Shown here: piece after piece, positions 62,579-64,000 of the stretch
How positions within the stretch are numbered: position 1 is the stretch's first letter
Layout of the letters: each line of letters begins with the position of its first letter
Source: Chitinophaga sp. S165
GTDB lineage: Bacteria; Bacteroidota; Bacteroidia; Chitinophagales; Chitinophagaceae
NCBI RefSeq assembly: GCF_003182155.1
Contig: NZ_QGTG01000009.1
Location: forward strand, 186,001-250,000
DNA length: 64,000 bases
Direction of reading: 5' to 3'
Made by a program: the position numbers and the translations under genes
The notes under the pieces: generated by a model
Told to the model about the DNA's origin: nothing
What the model saw: the letters and a program-made list of their open reading frames with translations, nothing else
Databases searched by the model: none

Positions 62579-63430
62579 ATGAAAGTTGCACCCGCTCAAC
62601 ACCTGGAGCAGCTACTTGCCAAACTGGACGCGCTGCTATCTGAAGAAGAACTCACTACCGGCCAATTACAAAAAGCGACTGATCTGACGGCTTCCACTTT
62701 GGAAGAAGTCAAACAATACGTGCTGGAAACGCCCTTTTCAACCGACGACGACGAGATTTTATTTTTCAAAAAAATCAAGCCTGAATTTGACGCAAGGATC
62801 ATGCATTACATGCGGCTATCGCACCTGCTTGTACGCGAGCCTGCCAGTGGCGTGGAAGCCATCCGTGCATACTATGGGCACGAAAGTATAAAGATCGACC
62901 GGTATTTTGAAGCCCATAGTGAACTATATCTGTATCACCGCATGGGTAACACCTATTTGGATAAATATTACTTTCTTCGCCAGCCTGCACCAAATGTCCT
63001 ACATACGCAAAACTACTACTGGTTACACGACCAGCATTTTAATGCACCCATGAGCGTAGAGCTGGCCACTATCCGCTTCCATGAAATGATGGCCAGCTTT
63101 ATCAATCACCGGCTGTGGTTATTATCGCAGCAACAACAACTAGGCGCCGGTACGAACGCAGAAGTGCCACTGATAACCTGGACAGGCTCTAAAGCCGCGC
63201 TGGTGGAACTACTTGTTGCCCTGCAAGAGCATGGTGTCTTCAATAACTCGCGTGTGCCCTTGAAAAAACTCTCCGATTATTTTTCCAAAGTATTTAATGT
63301 CAAGCTGGGCAACATCTTTAAAATATATGAAGACAACCGCCTGCGTAAAAAAGGTCGTAAACCATTTTTGGATGCTCTTGGTAATAGCTATATCCGCAGG
63401 CTTGAAACGGATGATGAAAATAGCCGCTAA
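62579..63430 (+). CDS. rteC: RteC-type transfer regulator of a conjugative element
   Basis: 283 aa, soluble and helical. The RteC family pattern is visible at the C-terminus: ITWTGSKAALVELLVALQEH, GVFNNSRVPLKKLSDYFSKV, FNVKLGNIFKIYEDNRLRKK, GRKPFLDALGNSYIRRLETD. In CTnDOT-type elements RteC activates the excision operon, so it marks this region as an integrative conjugative element. It lies 278 bp after the hypothetical gene and 116 bp before the first transfer-region gene. Confidence 0.87.
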   Translation: MKVAPAQHLEQLLAKLDALLSEEELTTGQLQKATDLTASTLEEVKQYVLETPFSTDDDEILFFKKIKPEFDARIMHYMRLSHLLVREPASGVEAIRAYYGHESIKIDRYFEAHSELYLYHRMGNTYLDKYYFLRQPAPNVLHTQNYYWLHDQHFNAPMSVELATIRFHEMMASFINHRLWLLSQQQQLGAGTNAEVPLITWTGSKAALVELLVALQEHGVFNNSRVPLKKLSDYFSKVFNVKLGNIFKIYEDNRLRKKGRKPFLDALGNSYIRRLETDDENSR

Positions 63431-63546
63431 AAAATATTTTTCCCAACTCCGAGGAGCTTGTAAAAGCGTGTAGTTGCGAATCTGTTATTTGTTCCCGAGA
63501 GTTAATTATACAAGCTACAATTGTTCAACTCAAAAAATGAAAATGT

Positions 63547-64000
63547 ATGTTAGAAGGAATTACCTGGGGAAATTTTGCAGTTTTTATGGTAGCGGCCCTC
63601 GTCTTATATTTTATTGTTTTGATCGTTACCGGGCAGCTTAAGTTTAGATATAAAGTCGAAAAGGGCGACGGTACCGCGGTGCCTGTCAAAAAATTCTGGA
63701 AAGTAGAAGAGCAACCAGCAGTAGTTACTGGCCAGCTGCCAGCCCTGCAGGGAATGGATATCCATGAACTGGATAGTGAGCGTAGTACAAGTAACATCGA
63801 TAAGGACTTCGCAGCCCTTGAGTCCCTAGCCGTAGAGCTGCAGGAAATTTGTGCAGACGCCGGTCCCACTACCACCAAGGAAGTGCTCTCCGATCAAATG
63901 CGTCAGCAGATCGCCGCTTATCCTACTCTCAATACGATTGCTTTCAAAGGGGCCATCTCCAATCTGATCGTTAAGGCAGCGGCTGTGGATTGTAATATCA
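63547..64000 (+). CDS. Transfer-region membrane protein, cut by window edge
   Basis: 151 complete codons open to the right edge, start ATG 63547. One N-terminal membrane segment (FAVFMVAALVLYFIVLIVTG), then a charged soluble region with no recognised domain (FRYKVEKGDGTAVPVKKFWK). Single-span proteins of this form stand at the head of tra regions in Chitinophaga/Pedobacter-type elements, ahead of DUF4134 (TraE-like) genes. Its position after rteC suggests the same here, but the following genes are outside the window. Confidence 0.7.
   Translation, partial: MLEGITWGNFAVFMVAALVLYFIVLIVTGQLKFRYKVEKGDGTAVPVKKFWKVEEQPAVVTGQLPALQGMDIHELDSERSTSNIDKDFAALESLAVELQEICADAGPTTTKEVLSDQMRQQIAAYPTLNTIAFKGAISNLIVKAAAVDCNI

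Noticed and set aside
1..64000. CRISPR array, rRNA, tRNA or intact IS transposase
   Set aside because: No regular spaced repeats, conserved rRNA/tRNA sequences or transposase motifs were seen on reading.

Overview
The window looks like a chromosomal accessory region or integrated mobile element from a Bacteroidota bacterium, most likely Chitinophagaceae. The signs are SusC/SusD pairs with STN and carboxypeptidase-regulatory-like N-termini, FecR/ECF-sigma pairs, an RteC regulator, Bacteroidota-type mob genes, DUF4134-type transfer gene context, RHS proteins with a Bacteroidota-style leader, and no strong Shine-Dalgarno sequences. No rRNA, tRNA, CRISPR array or intact IS transposase was seen.

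Layout. (1) 1-5272, minus strand: a tightly packed operon read as TPR-like protein, polytopic GT-C-like membrane protein, second TPR-like protein, GT2 glycosyltransferase with the same TPR-like module fused at its C-terminus, and the first 282 residues of a class III lanthionine synthetase (LanKC-like) that runs off the left edge. This looks like a glycosyltransferase-associated RiPP-type cluster; no precursor peptide was found in the window. (2) 5457-10341, minus strand: a short AraC-type DNA-binding protein, a FecR anti-sigma and an ECF sigma without an adjacent SusC, then a secreted GH2 glycoside hydrolase.

(3) 11.1-38.9 kb: two tandem, diverged copies of one cassette. Each has an ECF sigma/FecR pair; SusC, SusD, a secreted thioredoxin with a long C-terminal region, and a secreted S9 serine peptidase on the plus strand; and, convergent on the minus strand, a small secreted Cys-containing peptide, a thioredoxin-like protein, (copy 1 only) a MauE/DoxX-type membrane protein, and an AraC regulator. 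The repeated composition suggests one functional system built around a small redox-sensitive exported peptide, outer-membrane SusCD transport and peptide cleavage. A second AraC paralogue follows at 39.2 kb.

(4) 40.6-64 kb: the body of an integrative/conjugative element: two element-type small hypothetical proteins, a likely oriT with strong hairpins, mobilization protein A, MOBP relaxase and VirD4/TraG-like coupling protein (42.4-46.4 kb), then a minus-strand cargo block (46.6-60.4 kb), then a hypothetical protein, RteC and the first transfer-region gene, cut by the right edge. The cargo, in transcription order, is a coiled-coil/outer-membrane-barrel protein, an RHS-like protein with a fibronectin-like domain, an RHS protein ending in a GIY-YIG-like nuclease domain, its probable immunity protein, and a secreted SGNH hydrolase with PKD-like domains. 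An inverted-repeat element that could be a MITE or IS remnant lies between mobC and the cargo.
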